A DNA stretch of 64,000 nt from 2-01-FULL-41-14 sp046317875 (GTDB taxonomy: Bacteria > Pseudomonadota > Alphaproteobacteria > UBA7879 > UBA5542). The position numbers and the translations under genes were made by a program. Where the stretch lies: positions 1 to 64,000 of the forward strand of contig JBKCVN010000013.1 in NCBI GenBank assembly GCA_046317875.1, read 5' to 3'. Numbering within the stretch: the first letter of the stretch is position 1; every line of letters begins with the position of its first letter. Below, piece after piece: positions 44,152-53,471 of the stretch. The notes below the pieces were generated by a model, which saw only the letters and a list, made by a program, of their open reading frames with translations, was not told where the DNA came from and made no database searches.

Positions 44152-44845
44152 GTTTTCTAACGTAGGACTGGTACTCAAGCCCCAAAACCTGACGATTTTA
44201 AAAAATTTAAATTTTCAGATTCAACCTAAAGAATTTGTCGTTATTTTAGGCAGCAATGGCTCAGGAAAAAGCTCACTTTTAAAACTTGCAAGTGGGGATT
44301 ACTCTCCCTCTGAGGGAGCCATAACCAACGGATCTAAACGCCTGGCTTATTTCTCGCAAGACACGTCATGTTCACTGTTTCATGATTTAACGGTCTTGGA
44401 AAACTGTTGTTTAAACAAACAAAAGATTAATTTCACCCCTTTTAAAATATCCACTCGAAAGGAACATGATTTTTATAGTGAGTATTTAGAAAAATTTCAT
44501 GCCCATCTGCCCAAAAAAATGCACACCATGGTGGGAAGTTTATCAGGAGGCGAAAGACAAAGTCTGGCTTTGGCTTTGTCCTTAAAACAAGATCCAGACC
44601 TACTCATGCTAGATGAACATACAAGCGCACTTGACCCGAATACCGCTGCCTCAATTATGGAGCTAACTGACCGAGCCATCCAAGAACGAGGTCTGACAAC
44701 CCTAATGGTCACCCATAATTTGCAGCATGCCGTGGACTATGGCACCAGAATTCTGGGCCTTAAAGATGGGGAAATTTTAATTGATTTAAACAAAGAAAGA
44801 ATGAAGAGTGTATCCAAAGAAAGTCTAATGAATTTATATCTGTAA
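44144..44845 (+). CDS. ABC importer ATPase, probable tryptophan system
   Basis: 233 residues. Walker A GSNGSGKSSLLKLASGDY near residue 35, Q-loop LAYFSQDTSCSLFHDLTVLEN, signature GSLSGGERQSLALALSLKQDP, Walker B LLMLDEHTSALDP and switch His in MVTHNLQHAVDYG. It powers uptake through the permease above. Last gene of the attenuated operon; convergent with the small secreted-protein gene one base away. Confidence 0.92.
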   Translation: MLKFSNVGLVLKPQNLTILKNLNFQIQPKEFVVILGSNGSGKSSLLKLASGDYSPSEGAITNGSKRLAYFSQDTSCSLFHDLTVLENCCLNKQKINFTPFKISTRKEHDFYSEYLEKFHAHLPKKMHTMVGSLSGGERQSLALALSLKQDPDLLMLDEHTSALDPNTAASIMELTDRAIQERGLTTLMVTHNLQHAVDYGTRILGLKDGEILIDLNKERMKSVSKESLMNLYL

Positions 44846-44846
44846 A

Positions 44847-45215
44847 CTATCCCAAAGGCGGCCAAGAAGGAAATTTAGGCAACAAGATTACTAAGTCCGG
44901 AAACCTGATAAGTGGCAAATTTTCTGTTCCTAACCATCCACATTTATTTTGATGGAGGTTCATAAAGTCAAAATATGGACAGCTTAATCTAGGCATACCT
45001 AGCATCATGAGAGCATGGGGCGTTTGGTTCAATATTTTGTGGACCTCATCATCAGAAGATGGTTGTTCTTTATTGGCTATAAAAGCCACTGGCGAACCTT
45101 TTTTAGCCGTGTCCATTAAGAAACTTTCTTCCCCCTGGTTAGATCCAGTAGCACTCGCACTTATTCCACTAAACAATGCTGCAAAAATAACACACTTAAC
45201 ATTCGACCTCTCCAT
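44847..45215 (-). CDS. Small secreted protein of unknown function
   Basis: 122 residues with a plausible signal peptide (CVIFAALFSGISASATG). The mature part is about 100 residues with four Cys-or-Pro-rich short segments (GMPRLSCPYFDFMNLHQNKCGW) and ends LPKFPSWPPLG. No family recognised. No good Shine-Dalgarno. It abuts the ABC ATPase stop in convergent orientation, with no terminator between. Real gene status is supported by the signal peptide and absence of a stronger opposite-strand ORF. Confidence 0.5.
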   Translation of the reverse strand: MERSNVKCVIFAALFSGISASATGSNQGEESFLMDTAKKGSPVAFIANKEQPSSDDEVHKILNQTPHALMMLGMPRLSCPYFDFMNLHQNKCGWLGTENLPLIRFPDLVILLPKFPSWPPLG

Positions 45216-45332
45216 ATTAAAGTTATTTTGTGCATATTTAATGATTATCTATCAAATTCCCATTGCTTTCAAAGCACGCCTGTTTAATACTGAAAGAAAA
45301 ACAATAAATTGAGAAAGTTGTGTGCGTTTAGC

Positions 45333-46409
45333 ATGAATATTTTGAACCCCTTTTTAGAGTTGCATATCGATCTAAACAAGATTGCAACAAACTTTCAAAA
45401 ACTTCAAAAAATAAGCGGTAAAGAAACATCGGCAGTTATTAAAGCTGACGCTTACGGGGTAGGCGCCGTACCCGTTGCAAAATCCTTATTTAACGCGGGA
45501 TGCCGAAAATTTTATGTGGCCACCATTGATGAAGCTTTAAAGATAAGGGACGTTCTTCCTTTTGATGCCCAGATTTACATTTTTAACTGTTTTATCGAAA
45601 GCCATTTGCCCCTCATCTTTGAAAAAAAACTGATTCCTGTTTTCACTACAGTTGATCAAATTCAGCTTTACAAAAAGCATGGAGGACAAAGCTACATTCT
45701 GCACTTTGACACAGGCATGAAACGGTTATCCTTACCGGCTGACAGTGTCCTAGATGTGCTGAATATTATCCCTGCTTCCAGTGTAGAATGGGTGATGAGC
45801 CATCTGGCTTCTGCCGATGATTTCACCGGCCCCCAGAACAAGCAGCAGCTGGAACTTTTTAAGTCTATTATCAAACATTTTCCGCGCTCTAAATATTCCT
45901 TGATTGCCTCGAAGGGCATCAATCTTCCCGCTGACTATCACTTTGACCAGGTTCGTCCTGGAATTTATTTATATGGCGTCACCCCCTCCCCTGAAACAGC
46001 CATTAGCAAAACATTAGATCTGGCTCTCAGTATGCGGGCCCAGATCTTAGAAACAAAAATGATTCAATCGGGTGAAAGCGTGGGATACAACGCCACCTAT
46101 GTGGCACCCAGTCCCCGTCGTATCGCCACAATTGCTGTGGGATATGCGGATGGTATTCCTATTGGCTACAGTAACAAAAATCACTTTTGGATCCGTAATC
46201 ACCCTGTTCCTATTATTGGTCGCGTCTCAATGGATTTGACTATTATAGATATAACAGGTATCCCTGAATCCATGGTACAGGTCGGAGAATGGGTTGACCT
46301 TATTCAAGATCCCATGTCATTCTATGAAATGTCTAAAGCTGCGGGATCAAGCCCCCATGAAATGCTGACCCGCCTAGGACAAAGGTGTAAACGTGTGTAT
46401 AAATTATGA
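45333..46409 (+). CDS. alr: Alanine racemase
   Basis: PLP enzyme converting L- to D-alanine for peptidoglycan. About 358 residues from MNILNPFLELHIDL; a TTG eight codons earlier is possible, and neither has a clear ribosome site. PLP lysine in SAVIKADAYGVGA near residue 35, LHFDTGMKRLSL, and the catalytic tyrosine in VGYNATYVA. RVSMDLTIIDIT is the C-terminal barrel signature. Its stop overlaps mlaE (ATGA). Confidence 0.95.
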   Translation: MNILNPFLELHIDLNKIATNFQKLQKISGKETSAVIKADAYGVGAVPVAKSLFNAGCRKFYVATIDEALKIRDVLPFDAQIYIFNCFIESHLPLIFEKKLIPVFTTVDQIQLYKKHGGQSYILHFDTGMKRLSLPADSVLDVLNIIPASSVEWVMSHLASADDFTGPQNKQQLELFKSIIKHFPRSKYSLIASKGINLPADYHFDQVRPGIYLYGVTPSPETAISKTLDLALSMRAQILETKMIQSGESVGYNATYVAPSPRRIATIAVGYADGIPIGYSNKNHFWIRNHPVPIIGRVSMDLTIIDITGIPESMVQVGEWVDLIQDPMSFYEMSKAAGSSPHEMLTRLGQRCKRVYKL

Positions 46410-47185
46410 TCTTACCTTTTTTTAATTATATTGGTTCAAATACCCTAGGGTTTTTCAGGTACGTAGGAGACTTTGCTCTTTTTACTTTTGAGGCTGTTTC
46501 TGCTTGTTTCCGCCCCCCCTATTACATCAGACAGCTTTGGCTCGAGATGTACAAAATAGGATATCTATCCCTTCCCGTTGTGGGTCTAACAGCCATTTTT
46601 ACGGGCATGGTTTTAGCCCTACAAAGCTACACAGGGTTCTCCCGATTCTCGGCCGAAAGCGCCATTGCCACAGTGGTGGTTCTCTCGATCACACGGGAAC
46701 TGGGTCCCGTTTTGGGTGGACTGATGGTGGCAGGACGCGTTGGAGCTGCCATGGCGGCCGAAATCGGAACCATGCGCGTCACTGAGCAAATAGACGCCCT
46801 CACCACCCTTGCCACCAATCCGTTTAAATACCTGGTGGCACCTCGAATTATTGCCGCAGTTGTGTGCCTTCCTTTATTGGTGCTGTGTGCGGATGCCATT
46901 GGTGTATTGGGGGGATACATTGTCAGTGTCCACAAACTAGGTTTTAATCCCGCTCTTTATATTGATCAAACCTTTAAATACCTTGAATCAGAAGATGTGA
47001 TATCTGGTCTTCAAAAAGCTGCGGTTTTTGGCTTTGTGATTTCTTTATTTGGCTGCTATCAAGGCTATCGCTCTCGGGGAGGAGCTCAAGGGGTGGGACA
47101 AGCCACCACAAATGCAGTGGTTTCTTCCTCCATTATGATTCTGATTCTTAACTATGTTCTAACCTCGGTATTATTTGCAAAATGA
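46406..47185 (+). CDS. mlaE: MlaE-family phospholipid ABC permease
   Basis: Inner-membrane permease of the Mla system that moves phospholipids between membranes. 259 residues, five or six helices. FTGMVLALQSYTGFSRF, then ELGPVLGGLMVAGRVGAAMAAEIGTMRVTEQIDAL, is the MlaE signature, and GCYQGYRSRGGAQGVGQATTNAVV the C-terminal one. No mlaD or mlaC follows; in alphaproteobacteria alr-mlaE-mlaF-radA is a common order with mlaD elsewhere. Confidence 0.94.
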   Translation: MILPFFNYIGSNTLGFFRYVGDFALFTFEAVSACFRPPYYIRQLWLEMYKIGYLSLPVVGLTAIFTGMVLALQSYTGFSRFSAESAIATVVVLSITRELGPVLGGLMVAGRVGAAMAAEIGTMRVTEQIDALTTLATNPFKYLVAPRIIAAVVCLPLLVLCADAIGVLGGYIVSVHKLGFNPALYIDQTFKYLESEDVISGLQKAAVFGFVISLFGCYQGYRSRGGAQGVGQATTNAVVSSSIMILILNYVLTSVLFAK

Positions 47186-48027
47186 CAACAAAACCTGGTT
47201 CGGCCCCAACCATGCCCAAAATTAAAATTGTAGATTTGCATAAAAGCTTTGGCAGTAATTATGTTCTCCGGGGCATCAATTTTGAACTCGAAGCCGGAGA
47301 ATCTTTGGTTGTATTGGGGGGATCGGGCAGTGGCAAATCGGTCCTTCTAAAATGCATACTAGGACTTATTAATCCCGACCAAGGAAAAGTCTTGATCGAT
47401 GGAAAAGACATGTTAACCATGAGCTCGAAGGAAAAAGACGAAGTGCGCCATAAATTTGGTATGCTTTTCCAAGGGGCTGCCTTGTTTGATAGCCTCAGTG
47501 TTTGGCGTAATATTGGCTTTGAACTGCTGTATAATCAGAAACTTTCTAACGAGAAGGTAAAAACCCTAGTTAAGAAAAAATTAAAAGCGGTGGGCCTCGA
47601 TGAGCGCGTCATGGATCTTTCACCCGCGGAACTATCGGGGGGTATGCAAAAGCGTGTGGGACTGGCACGGGCTATCGCTTCGGATCCTGAAATTATATTT
47701 TTTGACGAACCCACAACGGGCCTAGACCCGATTATGTGCGGGGTGATTGACCGCCTGATGGTGGAATCTGTGCAGTCCCTTGGGGCATGCAGCATCACCA
47801 TTACACATGATATAGCAACGGCCCGATATGTGGCTGATAAAATAGCCATGCTAAAAGATGGCCAACTCATATGGATGGGCAAAGCCAGTGACCTTGATAA
47901 AACCAAAAACAAAATAGTTCATGAATTTATTAATGGGCACGAACACCCAAAACCAAAATCCACATCTCCTTTCTTGAAAGAGAAAAAAATCCCCTCCCTA
48001 AAACCTAAGACTCGTTCCAAATCGTGA
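47182..48027 (+). CDS. mlaF: MlaF-family phospholipid ABC ATPase
   Basis: 281 residues. Walker A VLGGSGSGKSVLLKCILGL near 50, Q-loop FGMLFQGAALFDSLSVWRN, the MlaF-type signature LSGGMQKRVGLARAIASDP, Walker B IIFFDEPTTGLDP and switch TITHDIATARYV. A basic C-terminal extension (KTKNKIVHEFINGHEHPKPKS onward) is rich in Lys/Pro. Four-base overlaps with mlaE and radA. Confidence 0.94.
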   Translation: MTTKPGSAPTMPKIKIVDLHKSFGSNYVLRGINFELEAGESLVVLGGSGSGKSVLLKCILGLINPDQGKVLIDGKDMLTMSSKEKDEVRHKFGMLFQGAALFDSLSVWRNIGFELLYNQKLSNEKVKTLVKKKLKAVGLDERVMDLSPAELSGGMQKRVGLARAIASDPEIIFFDEPTTGLDPIMCGVIDRLMVESVQSLGACSITITHDIATARYVADKIAMLKDGQLIWMGKASDLDKTKNKIVHEFINGHEHPKPKSTSPFLKEKKIPSLKPKTRSKS

Positions 48028-49433
48028 GCAAATCCAGTACTGTTTATATTTGCAGTGATTGTGGCACCCAACACCCAAAATGGATTGGGAAATGCCCCGA
48101 TTGCGGCGGATGGAACACCCTTCATGAAGAAGTTATCTCATCTGTCCCCAAAGGACTGAAACGAGACCTAGCCACAAGACCCTTAGAATTTCATAGTTTA
48201 AAAGGCGACTCTGCGCCTCCTGCCCGTTACATTACGGGGATTAATGAATTTGATCGGGTGTGTGGGGGCGGTCTCGTGCCGGGGTCTGTGTTGCTCGTTG
48301 GTGGCGATCCAGGAATTGGTAAATCTACGCTTTTATTACAAGTTGCAGCCCGTTTATCCCAAACCCAAAAATGTGCTTACATATCCGGAGAAGAAGGGCT
48401 TGATCAAATTCGTTTGCGGGCCCAACGTCTCAATGTGGAAACAGCCCCCTTAAAACTGGCCTCGGATACGGATCTTCGGCGCATCATTGCTGCCCTTGAA
48501 GTCAAAGACCCTCCTCGTTTGGTGATTATCGACTCGATTCAAACCATGTATTTAGATAGTTTGGAATCTGCACCTGGTACCGTGGCCCAAGTACGCACCT
48601 GTGCTCAAGAACTCATTCGCATGGCAAAAAAATCCAATATTATTCTAGTGGTTGTGGGGCATGTCACCAAAGAAGGGAATATCGCCGGCCCCCGGGTATT
48701 AGAACACATGGTGGATACGGTTTTGTATTTCGAAGGGGATCGGGGCCATCAGTTCCGTATTCTTCGTTCCGTTAAGAACCGATTTGGGGCCACCGATGAA
48801 ATTGGAGTCTTTCAAATGACCCAACTAGGGTTACAAGAAATTGAAAATCCATCCGCTGCTTTTATTTCTCAACACGAGGAACGGGTCAATGGGTCCTGTA
48901 TTTTTGCTGGCATTGAGGGCACTAGGCCCTTGCTGGTTGAAATACAAAGCCTGGTGGCGCCCTCCTCTTTAGGAAACCCTAGGCGCACAGTCATTGGTTG
49001 GGATAATGGACGCCTTTCCATGGTAATTGCCGTTTTAGAGGCCAGATGTGGTATTTCCTTTGCCGGAAAAGACGTGTATTTAAATGTGGCAGGTGGGCTT
49101 CGCATCATGGAACCCGCGGCAGACCTGGCAGTGGCAGCAAGTCTTCTTTCTTCGCTAAGTGGTGAACCCTTACCTGCTGAATATGTGGTTTTTGGTGAAA
49201 TTGGTCTGTCCGGAGAAATTCGTCATGTCGGTCAAATGGCTGCACGCCTTAAGGAAGCAGAAAAATTAGGATTCAAAGGGGCTATTATGCCCCCCCAAAA
49301 TAAAAAAGAAGATTTGTCATCATCCAAAAAATTTGGTTTAAAAGAGTTGAAAACACTGGCAGAAATTTTTACTTTCTTTGCACCAATGAATACTAAAAAA
49401 AAGGAACATCATGGAATTTATGAATTGGGTTGA
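48024..49433 (+). CDS. radA: DNA repair protein RadA
   Basis: Branch-migration helicase for recombination intermediates; 469 residues from GTG. N-terminal zinc finger CSDCGTQHPKWIGKCPDCGGW, Walker A GGDPGIGKSTLLLQ near 98, the KNRFG motif in LRSVKNRFGATDEIG, and a Lon-protease-like C-terminal domain (GGLRIMEPAADLAVAASLLSS). Overlaps mlaF by 4 and cvpA by 23 bases. Confidence 0.96.
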   Translation: MSKSSTVYICSDCGTQHPKWIGKCPDCGGWNTLHEEVISSVPKGLKRDLATRPLEFHSLKGDSAPPARYITGINEFDRVCGGGLVPGSVLLVGGDPGIGKSTLLLQVAARLSQTQKCAYISGEEGLDQIRLRAQRLNVETAPLKLASDTDLRRIIAALEVKDPPRLVIIDSIQTMYLDSLESAPGTVAQVRTCAQELIRMAKKSNIILVVVGHVTKEGNIAGPRVLEHMVDTVLYFEGDRGHQFRILRSVKNRFGATDEIGVFQMTQLGLQEIENPSAAFISQHEERVNGSCIFAGIEGTRPLLVEIQSLVAPSSLGNPRRTVIGWDNGRLSMVIAVLEARCGISFAGKDVYLNVAGGLRIMEPAADLAVAASLLSSLSGEPLPAEYVVFGEIGLSGEIRHVGQMAARLKEAEKLGFKGAIMPPQNKKEDLSSSKKFGLKELKTLAEIFTFFAPMNTKKKEHHGIYELG

Positions 49434-50034
49434 TATCGCACTCCTTTCAGTACTGTTACTATTTGCGATTTTTGGTTTCATTTCCGGATTTACAGAAAAA
49501 TTCTTTTCCATCATGGGGTGGGTGGGCGCTGGCATACTGACCACTCATGTCTACCCCTGGCTTAAACCCTGGGCACAACATCATATTTCCAATGAAACGA
49601 TGGCTAATATCATAACATTTGTGGGCATATTCTTGGTTTTGTTGATTGTCTTTCGTTTGGGTACAAGCTTTTTGTCCAGCAGCGTAAAAGGAAGCCCCCT
49701 TGGGGCCCTAGATCGGGGATTGGGAATGGCCTTGGGTGTTTTAACCGGCCTCCTTCTTTTTGCGGCGCTCTGCCTGGCTGACCGCACCTATTTTCATACT
49801 TTATCTAAAAATACACATTTTCAGGATTCAAGGGTCTGGAGTTTTTCTATGGTAGCCAGCACTTTTTTGGAAAAATTATTTCCTGACTCTATGGTCCAAC
49901 CCACCACTAAAAAAAAACATGATGCCTTAGTTCATCACCTTTCTTTGCCACCCGAGACAAAGAAGCGAACAAAGGGTTATTCTAAAGGCGATAGGCAACA
50001 AATCACGGCCATAGCGAATAGAAAATCAAAATAA
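49411..50034 (+). CDS. CvpA family membrane protein
   Basis: 207 residues with four membrane helices at the N-terminus (MNWVDIALLSVLLLFAIFGFISGF begins it; the first helix is residues 5-25) and the conserved GALDRGLGMALGVLTGLLLF segment. A basic cytosolic tail of about 50 residues follows. CvpA proteins affect colicin V export, biofilm and envelope robustness; the molecular function is not known. The last gene of the alr-to-cvpA run. An AAAAGGAACATC ribosome site lies in the end of radA. Confidence 0.88.
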   Translation: MEFMNWVDIALLSVLLLFAIFGFISGFTEKFFSIMGWVGAGILTTHVYPWLKPWAQHHISNETMANIITFVGIFLVLLIVFRLGTSFLSSSVKGSPLGALDRGLGMALGVLTGLLLFAALCLADRTYFHTLSKNTHFQDSRVWSFSMVASTFLEKLFPDSMVQPTTKKKHDALVHHLSLPPETKKRTKGYSKGDRQQITAIANRKSK

Positions 50035-50145
50035 TAAACTTGGCCCTCTATTCCAGACCGGGTTCTCTTTTCAAGATCTGAATCACTTTTACATAAAAAA
50101 ACAGAGAAAACTTTTTGAAAACACACACAATGTGTACATAGATAA

Positions 50146-50174
50146 TTGACTTTTCCCTTTCTAGGCGCTATATC
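50146..50174 (+). promoter_or_regulatory. Promoter of the rpmH operon
   Basis: TTGACT (50146-50151), 17-base spacer, TATATC (50169-50174), about 40 bases before the rpmH ATG. No DnaA boxes are apparent nearby, so I do not propose an origin here. Confidence 0.7.
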
Positions 50175-50215
50175 TCGAGCTTAAAGATTTTTTTAGTTGA
50201 CGGAGACAATAGAAA

Positions 50216-50353
50216 ATGAAAATTACAACCTACAGACCAAGTAAACTTGTTCGCAAGCGTCGCCATGGCTTCCGGTCTCGCATGTCAACCGTAGGTGGAC
50301 GCAAAGTTCTCAGCAATCGTCGTGCCAAAGGTCGGGCTAAACTCTCTGCCTAG
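50216..50353 (+). CDS. rpmH: 50S ribosomal protein L34
   Basis: 45 residues: MKITTYRPSKLVRKRRHG, FRSRMSTVGGRKVLSNRR and AKGRAKLSA, an unmistakable L34. Ribosome site GGAG 11 bases upstream. First gene of rpmH-rnpA-yidD-yidC-engB. Its 3' part overlaps the possible start of rnpA in another frame. Confidence 0.97.
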   Translation: MKITTYRPSKLVRKRRHGFRSRMSTVGGRKVLSNRRAKGRAKLSA

Positions 50354-50729
50354 TAAAGATACCAAGATTATTACGCTTAAGAAACGTCATGAGTTTTCTC
50401 ATGTTCGACATCAAGGTAAGAAAGTAGTTACAAAGTCTTTTATCCTGCAAGGATGTGCTCCTGCTACAGAAATCCCTGTGATAGGACCAAGATTTGGTTT
50501 TATTGTTACAAAAAAAATAGGAAACGCAGTTATTAGAAATCGCATCAAGCGTCGGTTTCGTGCCCTGCTCCAAGAACAACAAAAAAGAAACCTCATTCCC
50601 GCACTGGATTATGTTCTGATTTCAAAGGCTAATTGTTATGAAGAGCCTTTCGAAAACCTGAAACAGGCTTTGAAATGGGCTTTTTCTAAATACGATCCCC
50701 CCTTAACCACCCAGGACAGTACGATCTAA
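50295..50729 (+). CDS. rnpA: Ribonuclease P protein component
   Basis: Protein subunit of RNase P that helps mature tRNA 5' ends. The family core begins at ITLKKRHEFSHVRHQGKK and includes the RNR motif GPRFGFIVTKKIGNAVIRNRIKRRFR. The start is uncertain: no ATG or Shine-Dalgarno lies ahead of the core. Only GTG at 50295 and 50322, both inside rpmH, or a non-standard start near 50346-50370, are available. Translation coupled to rpmH is likely. The outermost start is given; the real protein is probably nearer 120 residues. Confidence 0.85.
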   Translation: MDAKFSAIVVPKVGLNSLPSKDTKIITLKKRHEFSHVRHQGKKVVTKSFILQGCAPATEIPVIGPRFGFIVTKKIGNAVIRNRIKRRFRALLQEQQKRNLIPALDYVLISKANCYEEPFENLKQALKWAFSKYDPPLTTQDSTI

Positions 50730-50732
50730 AAA

Positions 50733-51038
50733 ATGATAAAAAAATTTTTCAGGTTTTTATCCTTGCTTACACTCAAGGTCTTTCTTGCTTTGGTTGTGCT
50801 TTATCGATACTGTCTTAAATTCATACTGGTCAACGAAGGCTGTTGTTATGAACCCTCTTGCTCGGTTTACATGCAACAAGCCCTAAAAGCCCACGGGCCC
50901 TTAAAAGGGGCTTTATTAGGCCTGCATCGAGTGTTAAGATGCCATCCTTGGAAGAAATCTATACACATGTATGACCCTGTGCCTTCTTCTTTTTCTATCA
51001 GAAAGGACTTTTTATGGATTCGGAAAAAAGAAATCTAA
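50733..51038 (+). CDS. yidD: Membrane protein insertion efficiency factor YidD
   Basis: 101 residues. Amphipathic N-terminus, then YRYCLKFILVNEGCCYEPSCSVYMQQALKAHGPLKGALLGLHRVLRCHPW, matching YidD (three conserved Cys and the RxLRCHP motif; usually R-C-x-P-W). Located between rnpA and yidC as in most bacteria and overlapping yidC by 25 bases. Assists YidC-dependent insertion. Confidence 0.95.
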   Translation: MIKKFFRFLSLLTLKVFLALVVLYRYCLKFILVNEGCCYEPSCSVYMQQALKAHGPLKGALLGLHRVLRCHPWKKSIHMYDPVPSSFSIRKDFLWIRKKEI

Positions 51039-52699
51039 TGCTTGCCATGGCAGCATCTGTTGCCATTTTTGCAGGATATCATTATTTTTATGAACGTCAT
51101 CAGCAACCTCAGGTGTCACAAACCTTAGCTCCTATAACGTCAAATGAGAAAACTACAGACGTAGTGGCTGTAGAAACACCGACTCCCCTAACCCTTTCAT
51201 ACGAGGATGCAAAAAAAGGACCCCAAGTTTCCATAAAAACGCCTAAGCTTCAAGGTTCTCTCTCTTTAAAGGGGGCACGAATTGATGATTTGCTGCTTAC
51301 TGACTATAAAGAAACGACTGACTCCAATAGTCCTCCCGTCAGGCTTCTCTCGCCTGCGGGCACAAAAGATGCTTATTATATGGAAGCAGGATGGGTATCT
51401 TCAGATAAAAGCATTGAAATGCCGAATTCTAGCACCATTTGGACAGCCAATAAAAATAGCCTCTCACCAGAAACGCCCGTCACTTTGTCATGGAAAAACC
51501 CACAAGGGATTGAATTCCGTCGCACAATAGCCGTGGACAATCAGTATATGATCACTGTAACGGACTCTATTTCCAATACATCTTCCAAACCTATTCAGGT
51601 TTCTCCGTATAGTCTGATTTCTCGCACCAATCTTCAAGAACCTAATGGGTCTTATGCTCTGCATGAAGGAGGCGTTGGGTATCTAGAGAACAAATTAAAA
51701 GAAGAGAAATTTAAAGATATCGAAAAAGAAAAATCCTTCACCTATGAAAGCAAGGGGGGATGGTTTGGATTCACAGATAAATATTGGTTGGCAGCCTTGA
51801 TTCCGTCACAATCCAGCTCTTCCACTGTCAAGTTCCGCTCGGTGGGGGAAAATCGCTATCAAACAGATTTCACTCAAACCGCTAGAGAAATTCAACCAGG
51901 ATCCTCTGCCCAAAACACTTTCCACTTTTATGCAGGCGCTAAGTCCGTGGATATTTTGGATGGTTATGAAAAAACATTAAACATCCATAATTTTGATTTG
52001 GCCATTGACTTTGGATGGTTCTATTTTATTACGAAGCCTCTGTTTTTTGCCCTTCAAAAACTTTACATGATCCTGGGTCATTTTGGTTTGGCTATTATTG
52101 CCCTTACGTTACTGATTAGGGCTGCTCTCTTCCCGCTGGCTAATAAATCCTATCAGTCCATGGAAAAAATGAAGTCTTTGAAACCCCAGTTGGATCGCAT
52201 CAAAGAACAAGCCGGGGATGATAAAATTAAGCTTAATCAAGAAATGATGGCTTTGTACAAGCAGAACAAAGTAAACCCCGCATCGGGATGTCTGCCCATG
52301 TTGCTTCAAATGCCTGTTCTGTTTGCCATTTACAAAGTACTGTTAATCAGCATAGAGATGCGTCATGCGCCCCTATTCGGATGGATCCAAGATCTATCCG
52401 CCCCTGATTACACAACCATATTCAATTTGTTTGGCTTAATTCCATGGGATTCCCCTTCATTCTTAATGATTGGAGCACTGCCTTTATTAATGGGGGGCAC
52501 CATGTACTTGCAACAAAAGCTTAGCCCCCAGCCCATGGATGACATGCAGGCTAAGATGTTTTTGGTGATGCCTTTTATTTTCACTTACATTGTGGCCCAG
52601 CTTCCGGCAGGGGTGGTGTTTTATTGGACGCTAACCAATATTCTGGCTATTGTTCAGCAATGGGCCCTACCTAAAATGGGACAACGCAAGAAAAGCTGA
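51014..52699 (+). CDS. yidC: Membrane protein insertase YidC
   Basis: 561 residues. N-terminal anchor (MLAMAASVAIFAGYHYFY), a large periplasmic beta-domain (about 55-345), then the five-helix insertase core. Markers: the cytoplasmic LANKSYQSMEKMKSLKPQLDRIK hairpin, LPMLLQMPVLFAIYKVLLISIEMRHAP, and the final PAGVVFYWTLTNILAIVQQW. Works alone or with SecYEG. Followed 4 bases later by engB. Confidence 0.96.
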   Translation: MDSEKRNLMLAMAASVAIFAGYHYFYERHQQPQVSQTLAPITSNEKTTDVVAVETPTPLTLSYEDAKKGPQVSIKTPKLQGSLSLKGARIDDLLLTDYKETTDSNSPPVRLLSPAGTKDAYYMEAGWVSSDKSIEMPNSSTIWTANKNSLSPETPVTLSWKNPQGIEFRRTIAVDNQYMITVTDSISNTSSKPIQVSPYSLISRTNLQEPNGSYALHEGGVGYLENKLKEEKFKDIEKEKSFTYESKGGWFGFTDKYWLAALIPSQSSSSTVKFRSVGENRYQTDFTQTAREIQPGSSAQNTFHFYAGAKSVDILDGYEKTLNIHNFDLAIDFGWFYFITKPLFFALQKLYMILGHFGLAIIALTLLIRAALFPLANKSYQSMEKMKSLKPQLDRIKEQAGDDKIKLNQEMMALYKQNKVNPASGCLPMLLQMPVLFAIYKVLLISIEMRHAPLFGWIQDLSAPDYTTIFNLFGLIPWDSPSFLMIGALPLLMGGTMYLQQKLSPQPMDDMQAKMFLVMPFIFTYIVAQLPAGVVFYWTLTNILAIVQQWALPKMGQRKKS

Positions 52700-52703
52700 C
52701 ATA

Positions 52704-53369
52704 ATGAGCGATTTACTTTTCCCAGCCCAACAAGAAAGCTGGATCAAAACAGGCAAGTGGTTGTTTGCCCAAAGTTGCACCTTCCAAGGGGCTGCGACTC
52801 GGATATCGAACTTGCCTGTTCAATCCATCAGTGAGGTGGCCTTTGCAGGCCGATCGAATGTGGGAAAATCCTCCCTCATTAATGCGCTTGTAAATCAGAA
52901 AAAATTGGCACGCGTTTCAAATACACCAGGTCGGACCCAGGAAATTAACTTTTTCAATTTGGGGCAAAAAGGAAATTTGGTGGATCTTCCAGGATATGGA
53001 TATGCCCAGGTATCCAAGGAAAAACGCCTTGAATGGGGTGATTTCATTTATTCTTTTTTAAAAGGCAGGTCAGTCTTAAAACGGGTCTACGTTTTGATTG
53101 ATAGCCGTCATGGGCTAAAACCCTTAGACAAGGAACTATTCTCGGCTTTTGATAAATCAGCTGTTTCCTATCAAATTGTTTTAACAAAGGCTGATAAGTT
53201 AACTGGCCCAGAGAAAGCCGCACTGTTATCTTCGTTCCAAAGCCAGGTTAAAGACTATATTGCTGTTTACCCAGAAATTATCCTGACTTCTTCCTTGAAA
53301 GGCGAAGGTATTGCAGAACTACGGGCTGAAATTGCAGCACTTTTCTTACCGACCCCACGAGAAGACTAA
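52704..53369 (+). CDS. engB: Ribosome biogenesis GTPase EngB (YihA/YsxC)
   Basis: 221 residues from MSDLLFPAQQ, four bases after yidC; an in-frame ATG 18 codons earlier lies inside yidC. G1 FAGRSNVGKSSLINAL, G3 LVDLPGYGYA (conserved YGYA), G4 LTKADKL and C-terminal TSSLKGEGIAEL. Needed for late 50S assembly. In most alphaproteobacteria argB follows; here lpxC does. Confidence 0.95.
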   Translation: MSDLLFPAQQESWIKTGKWLFAQSCTFQGAATRISNLPVQSISEVAFAGRSNVGKSSLINALVNQKKLARVSNTPGRTQEINFFNLGQKGNLVDLPGYGYAQVSKEKRLEWGDFIYSFLKGRSVLKRVYVLIDSRHGLKPLDKELFSAFDKSAVSYQIVLTKADKLTGPEKAALLSSFQSQVKDYIAVYPEIILTSSLKGEGIAELRAEIAALFLPTPRED

Positions 53370-53471
53370 GCTTTCTCCCACTCTCCTAAGTAACAAAATG
53401 AAACATATGTTGATTTTCCTTCTATCCTAAATTTGTTTTAAAGTAAAAGTAGGATAATTTAAGGAAATACT

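Noticed and set aside
50036..50215. Possible replication origin near rpmH
   Set aside because: No DnaA boxes, dnaA or dnaN are seen here; rpmH location alone is not evidence.
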